NCBI GenBank assembly: GCA_044223975.1
Contig: JBGALI010000010.1
Span: 62,001-126,000 of the forward strand
From: CAZCPB01 sp044223975
GTDB lineage: Bacteria; Planctomycetota; Phycisphaerae; Phycisphaerales; UBA1924
Reading direction: 5' to 3'
Length of the DNA: 64,000 bases
The notes beneath the pieces were generated by a model. That model did no database searches and was not told the origin of the DNA. It saw only the letters and a program-made list of their open reading frames with translations. Below, one piece after another: positions 53,014 through 61,163 of this stretch (its first letter is position 1; every line of letters starts with the position of its first letter). Made by a program: the position numbers and the translations under genes.

Positions 53014-55236
53014 ATGTCCAGCGTGCCCAACACCGCTCCCACCGCTCTGCCGATGCGCCAGCCCTCGCCGATCCCGGGCGCGCACGCGTCGTCGGCACTG
53101 CCGGTGGTCAGCATCGACCCGGTGAAACTGCTGTTGAAGTACCGCTGGTGGCTCACGGCGGCGCTGGTCGGCGGGCTGATGCTGGGCGTCGCGGCACACT
53201 TCGTGCTCTTGTTCGCCTACCCGATCTGGCGGGCCAACGTCTGGTTCGAATGTTTCATGGCCTCGAACGACATCACCAAGCCCCAGGGGTCCGAGTCGGT
53301 GGGCGAGAACGACCTCGAACGGTTCATGTCGACGCAGGCCAAGATCGTGACCCAGGATCGCGTGATGCGCAAGGTGATCGAGGACCCGCGCCTGATCACC
53401 GATGCGCCGCGCTGGTGCGAGTACTACCGCAAGAGCGACGGAACGCTGAACACCGCCGACATGCTCCTTGACCTGCAGGACGAGGTCTCTGCACGTGTGA
53501 TCCCGCAGACGCGCGTGATCGAGGTCTCCATGACGTACCGCGACAAGCGCGACGTCACGGCGATCATGAAGCTGGTGAAGGAGAAGTTCCTGATCGTGGT
53601 GGGCGAGAGCACCGGCCAGGGCAACCGCGAGCAGCTGGACTCGGTCCTGCGATCGATCACCGAGCTGTCGGACCAGATCAAGTCGCTGACGACGAGCCGC
53701 GACCGACTGATGAGCGACACCCAGATGGACATCATCAAGCAGTCGCAGGTGCCCGAGGCCTCCGAGCAGCTCCGGCAGTTCAACCAGGAGCTGGTGCGGC
53801 TGAATCTCGACAAGCAGGCCTTCGAGGTCCGGCTGCGGTCGCTGGAAGAGGACCTGAAGAACCCCGGCGGCGTCGTCTACTCCGACCAGCTCCGGGACGA
53901 GGTCGAGACCGACCCGCAGATGCTGAACATCAAGAACGCGATCAACCAGCTCGAGGCGGACCGCCAGTCGCTCCGGATGAAGTACAAGGACGATCACCGC
54001 TCGGTCAAGCAGGTCGACCAGCAGCTCGACGGCTACCGCAAGCAGCTCGACAGCGAGCGCGAGCGTCTCCTGCGTCAGAAGTTCGACGCCCAGGTCGACG
54101 GCGTCCGCAAGGCCATCTCCCAGATGGAGGCCCAGGAGAAAGAGCTCATGGGCAAGCGCGAGACGTCGTCGCGCCGCCTGGTGGTGCTCTCGAAGGTCTC
54201 GACGCAGCTTGAGGACTACGACGCCCAGATCAAGAACCTGACCGACCAGGTCGTGAAGATGCGCGTCACCTACCAGAACCTGTCGGCCCTCCAGGGCCTG
54301 CAGACCAGCCGGCGCGTCACGGTCCTGCAGGAGGAGCGCGAGCCCAGCGACGTGGTGTTCCCGAAGCTCAAGATCATGCTGCCGGCCGGCGGCGTGGTGG
54401 TCTTCGGCCTGGTGCTCGGCGTGCTCGTGCTCCGCGAGATCGTGGACCAGCGCGTCAAGGGCCCCTCCGATGTCGCCCTCATCCCCCGCGCCCGTGTCAT
54501 CGGCATGGTGCCCGACGCGGCCGAGGACCCGGCGGCTCCCTCGAGCGTCGAGACGGCGTTCAGAGACCGCGAACGCGGCGTCATGGCCGAGAGCTTCCGG
54601 CAGGTGCGCACCAACGTGCTGCGTCGCATGCAGCAGATGGGGCACAAGTCCCTGCTGGTCGTCGCGGGCCTGCCCGGCTCGGGCGCGACGTCGACCGTCA
54701 CCAACCTGGCCTACGCCTGCGCCTCGGCCGACCGGCGCGTGCTGGTCATCGATGCCAACCTGCGGCGTCCGGGCCTGCACAAGATCTTCGGCCTCCCGGA
54801 CTCTCCGGGGCTGGCCGACGTGCTCGCCGGCGCCCGGAGCCTCGAGGACGCCGTGCAGCGCAGCGCCGACCAGCGCGTCGACGTGCTGCCCGCGGGCAGC
54901 CGCGAGGCCCGCGTGTACGAGCGGCTCTCGACCGACGCGATGGCGGCCCTGCTCCGTCAGGCCGGCGAGAAGTACGACCTGATCCTGATCGACGTGGCCC
55001 CGATGGTGGTCTCCGGCGACGGCCTGGGGATCGCGCAGCGGTGCGACGCCTCCATGCTCGTGATCCGCGCCCTCTCGGAGAAGCGTGGCATGGTGGCCCG
55101 CCTCCGCAGCGAGCTGGCCGATTCCAAGGCCGAACTGCTCGGCGTGCTGGTCAACGGCGTCAAGAGCTCGGCGGGCGGCTACCTCAAGGGCAACATCCGC
55201 GCCACGCACGAATACCAGACCAAGGACGCGGCGTGA
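53014..55236 (+). CDS. Wzz/BY-kinase-like chain-length protein with altered Walker A
   Basis: A 740-residue protein with Wzz topology: membrane helix 46-69, periplasmic coiled coil (about 190-420), second helix about 454-475, then a cytoplasmic CpsD/CapB-type ATPase domain. Walker A' is VLVIDANLRRP (D580) and Walker B is LILID (D660). The Walker A position reads GLPGSGATST (552-561): Ala558 stands where the invariant lysine should be. The C-terminal tail has only scattered tyrosines. It probably still regulates chain length but may be a pseudokinase. Confidence 0.9.
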   Translation: MSSVPNTAPTALPMRQPSPIPGAHASSALPVVSIDPVKLLLKYRWWLTAALVGGLMLGVAAHFVLLFAYPIWRANVWFECFMASNDITKPQGSESVGENDLERFMSTQAKIVTQDRVMRKVIEDPRLITDAPRWCEYYRKSDGTLNTADMLLDLQDEVSARVIPQTRVIEVSMTYRDKRDVTAIMKLVKEKFLIVVGESTGQGNREQLDSVLRSITELSDQIKSLTTSRDRLMSDTQMDIIKQSQVPEASEQLRQFNQELVRLNLDKQAFEVRLRSLEEDLKNPGGVVYSDQLRDEVETDPQMLNIKNAINQLEADRQSLRMKYKDDHRSVKQVDQQLDGYRKQLDSERERLLRQKFDAQVDGVRKAISQMEAQEKELMGKRETSSRRLVVLSKVSTQLEDYDAQIKNLTDQVVKMRVTYQNLSALQGLQTSRRVTVLQEEREPSDVVFPKLKIMLPAGGVVVFGLVLGVLVLREIVDQRVKGPSDVALIPRARVIGMVPDAAEDPAAPSSVETAFRDRERGVMAESFRQVRTNVLRRMQQMGHKSLLVVAGLPGSGATSTVTNLAYACASADRRVLVIDANLRRPGLHKIFGLPDSPGLADVLAGARSLEDAVQRSADQRVDVLPAGSREARVYERLSTDAMAALLRQAGEKYDLILIDVAPMVVSGDGLGIAQRCDASMLVIRALSEKRGMVARLRSELADSKAELLGVLVNGVKSSAGGYLKGNIRATHEYQTKDAA

Positions 55237-55255
55237 AGTGAAACCTGATCGTCGC

Positions 55256-55290
55256 ACGGACCCGGCCCGGCGGGTCCGTGTTCTTTTCTC
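55256..55290 (+). terminator. Rho-independent terminator
   Basis: ACGGACCCG/CGGGTCCGT stem (55256-55264 and 55271-55279) with a six-base loop, followed by TTCTTTTCTC. It ends the transcript after the kinase-like gene, so the epimerase needs another start. Confidence 0.85.
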
Positions 55291-55316
55291 TCTCGAACTT
55301 CCGATACCATGACGTC

Positions 55317-56345
55317 ATGACCCCGCCCCCGCACACCAGCGCGCCCGTCCTGCGCCGCACGCTGGTCAGCGGCGGCGCCGGCTTCATCGGCTCCCACCTG
55401 GTTGAGAACCTGCTGGCGCGGGGCGACCACGTCACCGTCGTGGACGACCTGTCGACCGGGCGGCGTGCGAACCTGCCCGAGGAAGTCCCGGGCCTGCGCT
55501 TCATCGAGGCCGACCTCCGCGATGCGCTCGCGGCGTTCGGCAAGGGCGAGGTCTTCGACGAGATCTACCACCTTGCCGCGGCGGTGGGCGTGAAGCTGGT
55601 CGTCGACGATCCCGCCCGTGCAATCGAGACCAACGTCGAGCAGACCTCGGCGATTCTTCGCTTTGCGCGCCAGCGTTCGCCCGGCGCGAGGCCCGTGCCC
55701 GTGCTCATCGCCTCGAGTTCGGAGGTCTACGGCAAGTCGGCCAAGGACCCCTTCAGCGAAGAGGACGACGTGGTGTACGGCCCCACCACCGTGGCCCGCT
55801 GGTCGTACGCGTACGGCAAGGCGATCGACGAGCACCTGGCGCTGGCGTACTGCCGCGACCGCGGGGTGCCGACCGTCGTGGCGCGGTTCTTCAACACCGT
55901 CGGGCCGCGTCAGGTCGGCGACTACGGCATGGTGCTGCCGCGGTTCATCGGCGCGGCGCTTCGGGGGAAGCCGATCGAGGTGCACGGTGACGGGCGGCAG
56001 AGCCGGTGTTTCTGCGACGTCCGCGACGTGGCGGCGGTTCTGCCGCGGATGCTGGGCACGGGCGCGTGCCACGGCGGCGTGTACAACGTCGGTTCCGACC
56101 GCGCGGTGACGATCCGGGAGCTGGCCGACCTGGTCGTGCGGGTCACGGGCTCGGCATCGCAGGTGCGCATGGTTCCCTACGCGGACGCCTTCGGTCCCGG
56201 GTTTGAAGATCTCCGCCAGCGGCGGCCCGACCTTCGGAAGATCCGCGCGGCTGTGGGCTTTGAGCCGCGCATCGCGCTCGAGCAGACGGTGTGTGATGTG
56301 GCGCGGTGGCTGACGCTGACGGGCGCGGCGGAGGCGGCGGCGTGA
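55317..56345 (+). CDS. NAD-dependent epimerase/dehydratase (sugar nucleotide)
   Basis: A 342-residue extended short-chain dehydrogenase. ATG 55317 is in frame and just after the terminator; no clear ribosome site. NAD-binding GGAGFIGSH (residues 19-27), the SSSEVYG serine motif and the YxxxK active site (Y164, K168, in RWSYAYGKA) are all present. Resembles UDP-glucuronate decarboxylase/UDP-glucose 4-epimerase enzymes; the exact sugar cannot be read. Overlaps the next gene by the TGATG junction (56343-56347). Confidence 0.9.
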   Translation: MTPPPHTSAPVLRRTLVSGGAGFIGSHLVENLLARGDHVTVVDDLSTGRRANLPEEVPGLRFIEADLRDALAAFGKGEVFDEIYHLAAAVGVKLVVDDPARAIETNVEQTSAILRFARQRSPGARPVPVLIASSSEVYGKSAKDPFSEEDDVVYGPTTVARWSYAYGKAIDEHLALAYCRDRGVPTVVARFFNTVGPRQVGDYGMVLPRFIGAALRGKPIEVHGDGRQSRCFCDVRDVAAVLPRMLGTGACHGGVYNVGSDRAVTIRELADLVVRVTGSASQVRMVPYADAFGPGFEDLRQRRPDLRKIRAAVGFEPRIALEQTVCDVARWLTLTGAAEAAA

Positions 56346-57940
56346 TGTTCGACGTCGTCCAATCCGCGTTGAACCCGGGCGACGTGCTCGGCGGAGTGGG
56401 CGCTCCCGGTGGGGACCCGGTCGCGCTCCCCGCGTCGCTGCGCAACGCCGTCGACGGCTTCTTCCCCGATCCGGCGGTGCGCGAGAAGGCCTTGAGCGCG
56501 CTGACGGACCTGGCGGCGCCGGCCCACTCCGGGCGCATCGAGATCTTCCACAACTACGCGTGGGTGCTGATCATTTCGTTCCTGGTCACGATCTTCGTCA
56601 CGCCGATCATGCGGCGGCTGGCGGTGTCGCACGGGGTGATCGACCGTCCGAGCGAATCGCGCAAGGTGCACCGCCAACCCATCGCGTACCTGGGCGGGGC
56701 GGCGGTGTTCATCGGGATCATGTGCGGGGTGATGTACGCGCTGCTGGCCACGGCGTTCCCGGGCCTGATGTCGTTCCACGACTCGGCGCACATCGACCGC
56801 GAGGGGGGCAGCAGCGAGGCGGTGGTGCACTGGTCGATCCTGCTTGGCATGACCGTGATCGCGGTGCTGGGGCTGATCGACGACGTGACGGGGATCAGCC
56901 CGCGCGTGAAGGTGGCCGGGCAGCTCTTCGCGGCGGCGGCGCTGGCGGCGAGCAACATCGGCGTGCGCGTGGCGGCGGGGGCGATCGTGCCGGTGGCCGA
57001 GAAGCTCGGGGTGCCGATCACCACGCTGGCGGGTGACCTGAAAACGGTCATGTTCACGATCCCGCTGCCGTTCACGATCGGCGGGGTGCACGACATCCCG
57101 GTCGACGTGGTGTACTGGATCGGCACGGCGATCATCGCGGTCTTCGTCATCGGCGCGTGCAACGCGAGCAACCTGATCGACGGGCTCGACGGGCTGCTGA
57201 CGGGGACGACGGCGATCACGACCTCGGGCCTGCTGGTGCTGGCGCTGGGTCTGGCCGTCGTTGACGACGGGCCGCTGGACGCGCAGCGCCTGGTGCTGTG
57301 CATGGCGCTGCTCGGGGCGTGCCTGGGGTTCCTGCCGCACAACTTCAACCCCGCGACGATCTTCCTGGGCGACTGCGGGTCGCTGCTGATGGGGTTCACG
57401 ACGATCGTGATCATCCTGACGCTGGGCGACACGGGCAAGACGCAGCTGGTGTTCGCGGGGTTGATGATGTACTCGATCCCGATCATCGACACGTCGCTGG
57501 CGATCGTCCGGCGCAAGATGGCGGGCAAGCGCATCAGCGACGCTGACAGCGACCACCTGCACCACATGCTCAAGCGTGCGCTGGGCGTGAAGGGGGCGGT
57601 GTTCACGCTGTACGCGATCGGGCTGGGGTTCGCGGTCCTGGGCGTCGCGATGAGCATGAGCCGCGTCCGCGTGGTGTACACGCTGGCGCTGATCTTCGCA
57701 TCGTACATCGCGGTGATCGCGATCAAGATCGCCCGCAAGAAGCAGATCGAGGAGCAGGCCGCGGCGTACGACGCCAAGAGGTCCGACAAGCGAGAGGACA
57801 AGGACAAGGACCAGGACAAGGGGGAGGGCGCTGCAAGGATCGCGGCGGCGCCGCCGGCGGGCACCCTCGCGGCGGCGGACGTGCCGCGGAACGCCGACCC
57901 CGCCCCGCTTCCGGCTGCCGCGCACGCCAACGGGGCGTAG
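56345..57940 (+). CDS. Undecaprenyl-phosphate sugar-1-phosphate transferase, WecA/MraY family
   Basis: A 531-residue polytopic enzyme that starts glycan synthesis by moving a sugar phosphate onto undecaprenyl phosphate. ATG at 56345 overlaps the epimerase stop. Family motifs: RPSESRKVHRQPIAYLGG, LIDDVTGISPRVKVAGQ, CNASNLIDGLDGL and SDADSDHLHHML. It has about eleven helices. A C-terminal Lys/Asp-rich then Ala/Pro tail (about 475-531) is extra. The WecA branch is favoured over MraY because of the HLHHML ending. Confidence 0.92.
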   Translation: MFDVVQSALNPGDVLGGVGAPGGDPVALPASLRNAVDGFFPDPAVREKALSALTDLAAPAHSGRIEIFHNYAWVLIISFLVTIFVTPIMRRLAVSHGVIDRPSESRKVHRQPIAYLGGAAVFIGIMCGVMYALLATAFPGLMSFHDSAHIDREGGSSEAVVHWSILLGMTVIAVLGLIDDVTGISPRVKVAGQLFAAAALAASNIGVRVAAGAIVPVAEKLGVPITTLAGDLKTVMFTIPLPFTIGGVHDIPVDVVYWIGTAIIAVFVIGACNASNLIDGLDGLLTGTTAITTSGLLVLALGLAVVDDGPLDAQRLVLCMALLGACLGFLPHNFNPATIFLGDCGSLLMGFTTIVIILTLGDTGKTQLVFAGLMMYSIPIIDTSLAIVRRKMAGKRISDADSDHLHHMLKRALGVKGAVFTLYAIGLGFAVLGVAMSMSRVRVVYTLALIFASYIAVIAIKIARKKQIEEQAAAYDAKRSDKREDKDKDQDKGEGAARIAAAPPAGTLAAADVPRNADPAPLPAAAHANGA

Positions 57941-57964
57941 GGCCGGGACCGACCGGCGAAGTCG

Positions 57965-57981
57965 CGGATCGGGCCGATCCG
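57965..57981. promoter_or_regulatory. Palindrome upstream of the PIN/TRAM gene
   Basis: CGGATCGG-G-CCGATCCG is a near-perfect 17-base dyad, 28 bases before the GTG at 58010. It could be an operator; with no T-run it is not a terminator. Confidence 0.4.
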
Positions 57982-58009
57982 TTCCCGCGACGGCCCGTAC
58001 ACTTATGCG

Positions 58010-59362
58010 GTGAGCACGAGCGACCCCACAACCAAGCGCGCTTCCGAGCCCCCCACGGACCTCAACCCCTTCGAGGCGGCCGAGCGCCAGCGCAAGATCC
58101 TCCTCCGAGTCGTCCGCACCGCCTTCGTCGTGGTGCTGGGCGCCGCGACCGTCCAGAGCATCGTCGAGGTCGGTGCCGAGGGGGCCACCAGTGTCATTCA
58201 GCTCAGCCTGTACTGGAGCCTCAAGGTCGCGATCGCGCTCTCCCTGGCGATCATCATCATCTCCGTCGACCTGCTCACGCCCCGCAAGAAGATCTCCACC
58301 CTTTCCACGATCTTCCTCGGACTGCTCGCCGGCATCGTCGCCACCGTTGCCCTGAGCTTCCTCATCGATCTGGTCGTCCAGACGCACGACTTTGGCATGG
58401 AGAAGGGAAGCGAAAAATCGTGGATCTTCCTCATCAAGATCCTCATGGGCATCTGCCTCTCCTACCTGGGCATCTCCATCGTCCTCCAGACGCAGGACGA
58501 TTTCCGCCTGGTCATCCCGTACGTCGAGTTCGTCAAGCAGATCCGCGGCCCTCGCCCTCTCCTCCTCGACACCTCCGCGCTGATCGACGGGCGGATCGCC
58601 GAGATCGGCGCCACCGGCCTCGTCCAGTCCCCCGTCGTCATCCCCCGCTTCGTCATCGCCGAGCTCCAGCTCCTGGCCGACAGTGGGGACAAGCTCAAAC
58701 GCTCCCGGGGCCGACGCGGCCTGGAAATCGTCGGCCGCCTGCAGCGTTCCACCCGCCTCGACGTTTCCATCGAAGCGTCCAATGTCATCGGTCAGGGCGT
58801 CGACCAGATGATCGTCGAGCTGGCGCGCCAGATGCAGGGCATGATCGTCACGACCGACTCGGGCCTGGCGAAGGTGGCCCAGATCCACGGGGTGCAGGTG
58901 CTGAACCTCAACGATCTTTCGGCCGCGATCCGGCCGGCGGCGCTCCCCGGCGACCAGGTCCAGGTGCGCATCGTGCGGCCAGGAGAGCAGCCGGGCCAGG
59001 GCGTGGGGTACCTCGAGGACGGGACCATGGTCGTCGTCGAGGACGGCGGGCCTTCGCTCGAGAGCATGGTCACGGTCGCGATCGTCTCGACGGTGCAGAC
59101 CTCCGGCGGCAGGCTGCTGTTTGCGCGGCTGGCGGGCGACGCCGCGGGTCATGCCGTGCTTGAAGCGCCCGGCGCGACGGGAAGCGTTCCGGTTCCCGAG
59201 CCACTTTCGCCCGCGCCGGCGGAAGTCCCCGAGGTCGTCGCCGCCGAGGCGCCAAGCGAGGCCCCGCCACAGGCACCGCAGCCCGCGCTGGAGCGCGGCG
59301 GCGGACCGTTCCCGCCGCACCCGCCGCGCCACGCCAACCGGCTGCGCAACCCGCGCCGCTGA
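58010..59362 (+). CDS. Membrane PIN/TRAM domain protein (YacL-like)
   Basis: A 450-residue protein. N-terminal membrane region with four helices (about 30-160), then a PIN domain: LLLDTSALIDGRIAEIG (first acidic set), VIPRFVIAELQLLAD, and the VTTDSGLAKVA acidic site, then a TRAM-like domain (VRIVRPGEQPGQGVGYLEDGTMVVVE). This is the layout of YacL-type putative ribonucleases. GTG at 58010. An Ala/Pro-rich C-terminal tail of about 70 residues is not conserved in type. Its RNA target is unknown. Confidence 0.9.
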   Translation: MSTSDPTTKRASEPPTDLNPFEAAERQRKILLRVVRTAFVVVLGAATVQSIVEVGAEGATSVIQLSLYWSLKVAIALSLAIIIISVDLLTPRKKISTLSTIFLGLLAGIVATVALSFLIDLVVQTHDFGMEKGSEKSWIFLIKILMGICLSYLGISIVLQTQDDFRLVIPYVEFVKQIRGPRPLLLDTSALIDGRIAEIGATGLVQSPVVIPRFVIAELQLLADSGDKLKRSRGRRGLEIVGRLQRSTRLDVSIEASNVIGQGVDQMIVELARQMQGMIVTTDSGLAKVAQIHGVQVLNLNDLSAAIRPAALPGDQVQVRIVRPGEQPGQGVGYLEDGTMVVVEDGGPSLESMVTVAIVSTVQTSGGRLLFARLAGDAAGHAVLEAPGATGSVPVPEPLSPAPAEVPEVVAAEAPSEAPPQAPQPALERGGGPFPPHPPRHANRLRNPRR

Positions 59363-59400
59363 TCGCCTCGCGGCCGGTTCGTTCCGAGTACCATGCGCGG

Positions 59401-61158
59401 ATGAACGCGGACACCCGAGCCCGTGTCGTTGTTCGTGGAGCGACGCCCGCCGACCGCGAAGCGATCTACCGCATCAGGCACGACGTGTACGCCCGCGAAC
59501 TCGGCCAGCACCACGCGAACGATGCGGGCCGCCTCACCGATGCCCTGGACGCGTACAACGTGTACTACGTCGCCGAGCGCACTGCGGCGGACGGCGCGGA
59601 GATCGTCGGCTTCATCAGCCTCACTCCACCGGGAACGCCGTCGTACTCGATCGACAAGTACTTCACGCGCGAAGACATCCCCGTCGTGTTCGACGACGGC
59701 CTGTTTGAGATTCGCATCCTGACCGTGGTCGAGGAGCACCGTCGCGGGCCCGCCGCCATGATGCTGATGGACGCGGCGCTCGAGCACGTCGCCCGCGCGG
59801 GCGGTCGCTTCATAGTGATCATCGGCCGGCGCGAGGTCGCCCGCCTGTACGAGCGCGTGGGCCTGCGCCGGCTGGGGCCCAGCACGCGTTCGGGCGCGCT
59901 GACGTACGACCTCATGGGCGGCACCGTCGAACAGGTCCGGACCGCGACGCGGCGCGACAAGCCGTTCGCGTCGCGCCTCGCGGAGGCCAAGCCGCGGGCG
60001 GGCTCGCCGCCGGCCGTGTGCGACCACGGGGGCGCGTTCTACCGCGCGATCGGCGCCGATTTTTCGCGGCTCGATCGGCGGACGGAGGTTGTGAACGCGG
60101 ACGTGCTCGACGCGTGGTTCCCGCCGGCCCCGGGCGTGATCGACGCGCTCTCGCGCGATCCGGCGTGGGTGCTGCGGACGTCGCCCCCGACGCACGCCGA
60201 GGGTTTCATCGACGCGATCGGCGCGGCCCGGGGCGTGGCGCCCGAGTGCATCGTCCCCGGCGCCGGCTCGTCGGACCTGATCTTCCGCGCGCTGCAGCGC
60301 TGGCTTACACCTTCGTCCCGCGCCCTGATCCTGGACCCGATGTACGGCGAGTACGCGCACGTGCTCGAGAGCGTGATCGGCTGCCGCGTGGACCGGCTCC
60401 ATCTTCGGAGGGAGAACGGCTACGCGCTCGACCCCGGCGAACTGGCGTCGCGCCTCGACGAGGGATACGACCTGGTCGTGCTGGTGAACCCCAACAACCC
60501 GACGGGGCGGCACGTCGATCGCGAGGAGCTGCTGGGGGCGATCAGGCGCGCACCGGCGGGCACGCGGGTGTGGATCGACGAGACGTACACCGATTACGCC
60601 GGCCCGGGGCAGAGCCTGGAGCGACACGCCGCGGCGAGCGCGAACACGGTGGTGTGCAAGTCGATGTCGAAGGTCTATGCGCTCAGCGGCGCGCGGGCGG
60701 CGTACCTGTGCGCGCCCCCGGCGATCGCGGCCGACCTGCGGCGCATCACGCCACCGTGGCCGGTGAGCCTGCCCGCGCAGATGGCGGCGATTGAAGCGCT
60801 CGCGGACCCGGCGTACTACGAACGCCGGCGGGCCGAGACCCACGCGCTGCGGGAGACACTGTCGGCCGAACTCCGCGCGATCGGGATCGAGGTCGTCGAC
60901 GGCGTGATCAACGCCGTGCTGGGACACCTGCCCGAGGGGGCGCCGGACGCCGCGGAGGTCGTCCGGGCCTGTGCATCGCGGGGCGTGTACATCCGGGACT
61001 GTGCCACGATCAGCCGGAGCTTCGGCGCCCGGGCGATCCGTGTCGCCGTGCGCGACCGCGGCGAGGCGTGCCGCGTGATCGAGGCGTTGACCGTGGCTGT
61101 CCGCGGCTCGCTCGATCCTGCGGCGAGCGATCCGCGAGCGAGCGTCGGCGCCGCGTGA
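59401..61158 (+). CDS. GNAT acyltransferase fused to class I/II PLP aminotransferase
   Basis: A 585-residue bifunctional protein. Residues 1-175 are a GNAT-type acyl-CoA transferase (RHDVYARELGQ, acyl-CoA loop EEHRRGPAAMM at 111-121, LYERVGLRRLG). Residues about 205-570 are an HisC/CobD-like aminotransferase: GAGSSDLI, NPNNPTG (363-369), DETY (D393) and the PLP lysine K424 in SMSK. Both active sites look intact. Start ATG 59401, 38 bases after the PIN gene. A sequential transamination and N-acylation of one amino-acid-like metabolite is an inference. Confidence 0.9.
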   Translation: MNADTRARVVVRGATPADREAIYRIRHDVYARELGQHHANDAGRLTDALDAYNVYYVAERTAADGAEIVGFISLTPPGTPSYSIDKYFTREDIPVVFDDGLFEIRILTVVEEHRRGPAAMMLMDAALEHVARAGGRFIVIIGRREVARLYERVGLRRLGPSTRSGALTYDLMGGTVEQVRTATRRDKPFASRLAEAKPRAGSPPAVCDHGGAFYRAIGADFSRLDRRTEVVNADVLDAWFPPAPGVIDALSRDPAWVLRTSPPTHAEGFIDAIGAARGVAPECIVPGAGSSDLIFRALQRWLTPSSRALILDPMYGEYAHVLESVIGCRVDRLHLRRENGYALDPGELASRLDEGYDLVVLVNPNNPTGRHVDREELLGAIRRAPAGTRVWIDETYTDYAGPGQSLERHAAASANTVVCKSMSKVYALSGARAAYLCAPPAIAADLRRITPPWPVSLPAQMAAIEALADPAYYERRRAETHALRETLSAELRAIGIEVVDGVINAVLGHLPEGAPDAAEVVRACASRGVYIRDCATISRSFGARAIRVAVRDRGEACRVIEALTVAVRGSLDPAASDPRASVGAA

Positions 61159-61163
61159 AGCGC

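Noticed and set aside
56177..59332. 1051-residue minus-strand frame opposite the transferase and PIN genes
   Set aside because: Asp/Arg-rich mirror of well-identified genes on the plus strand.
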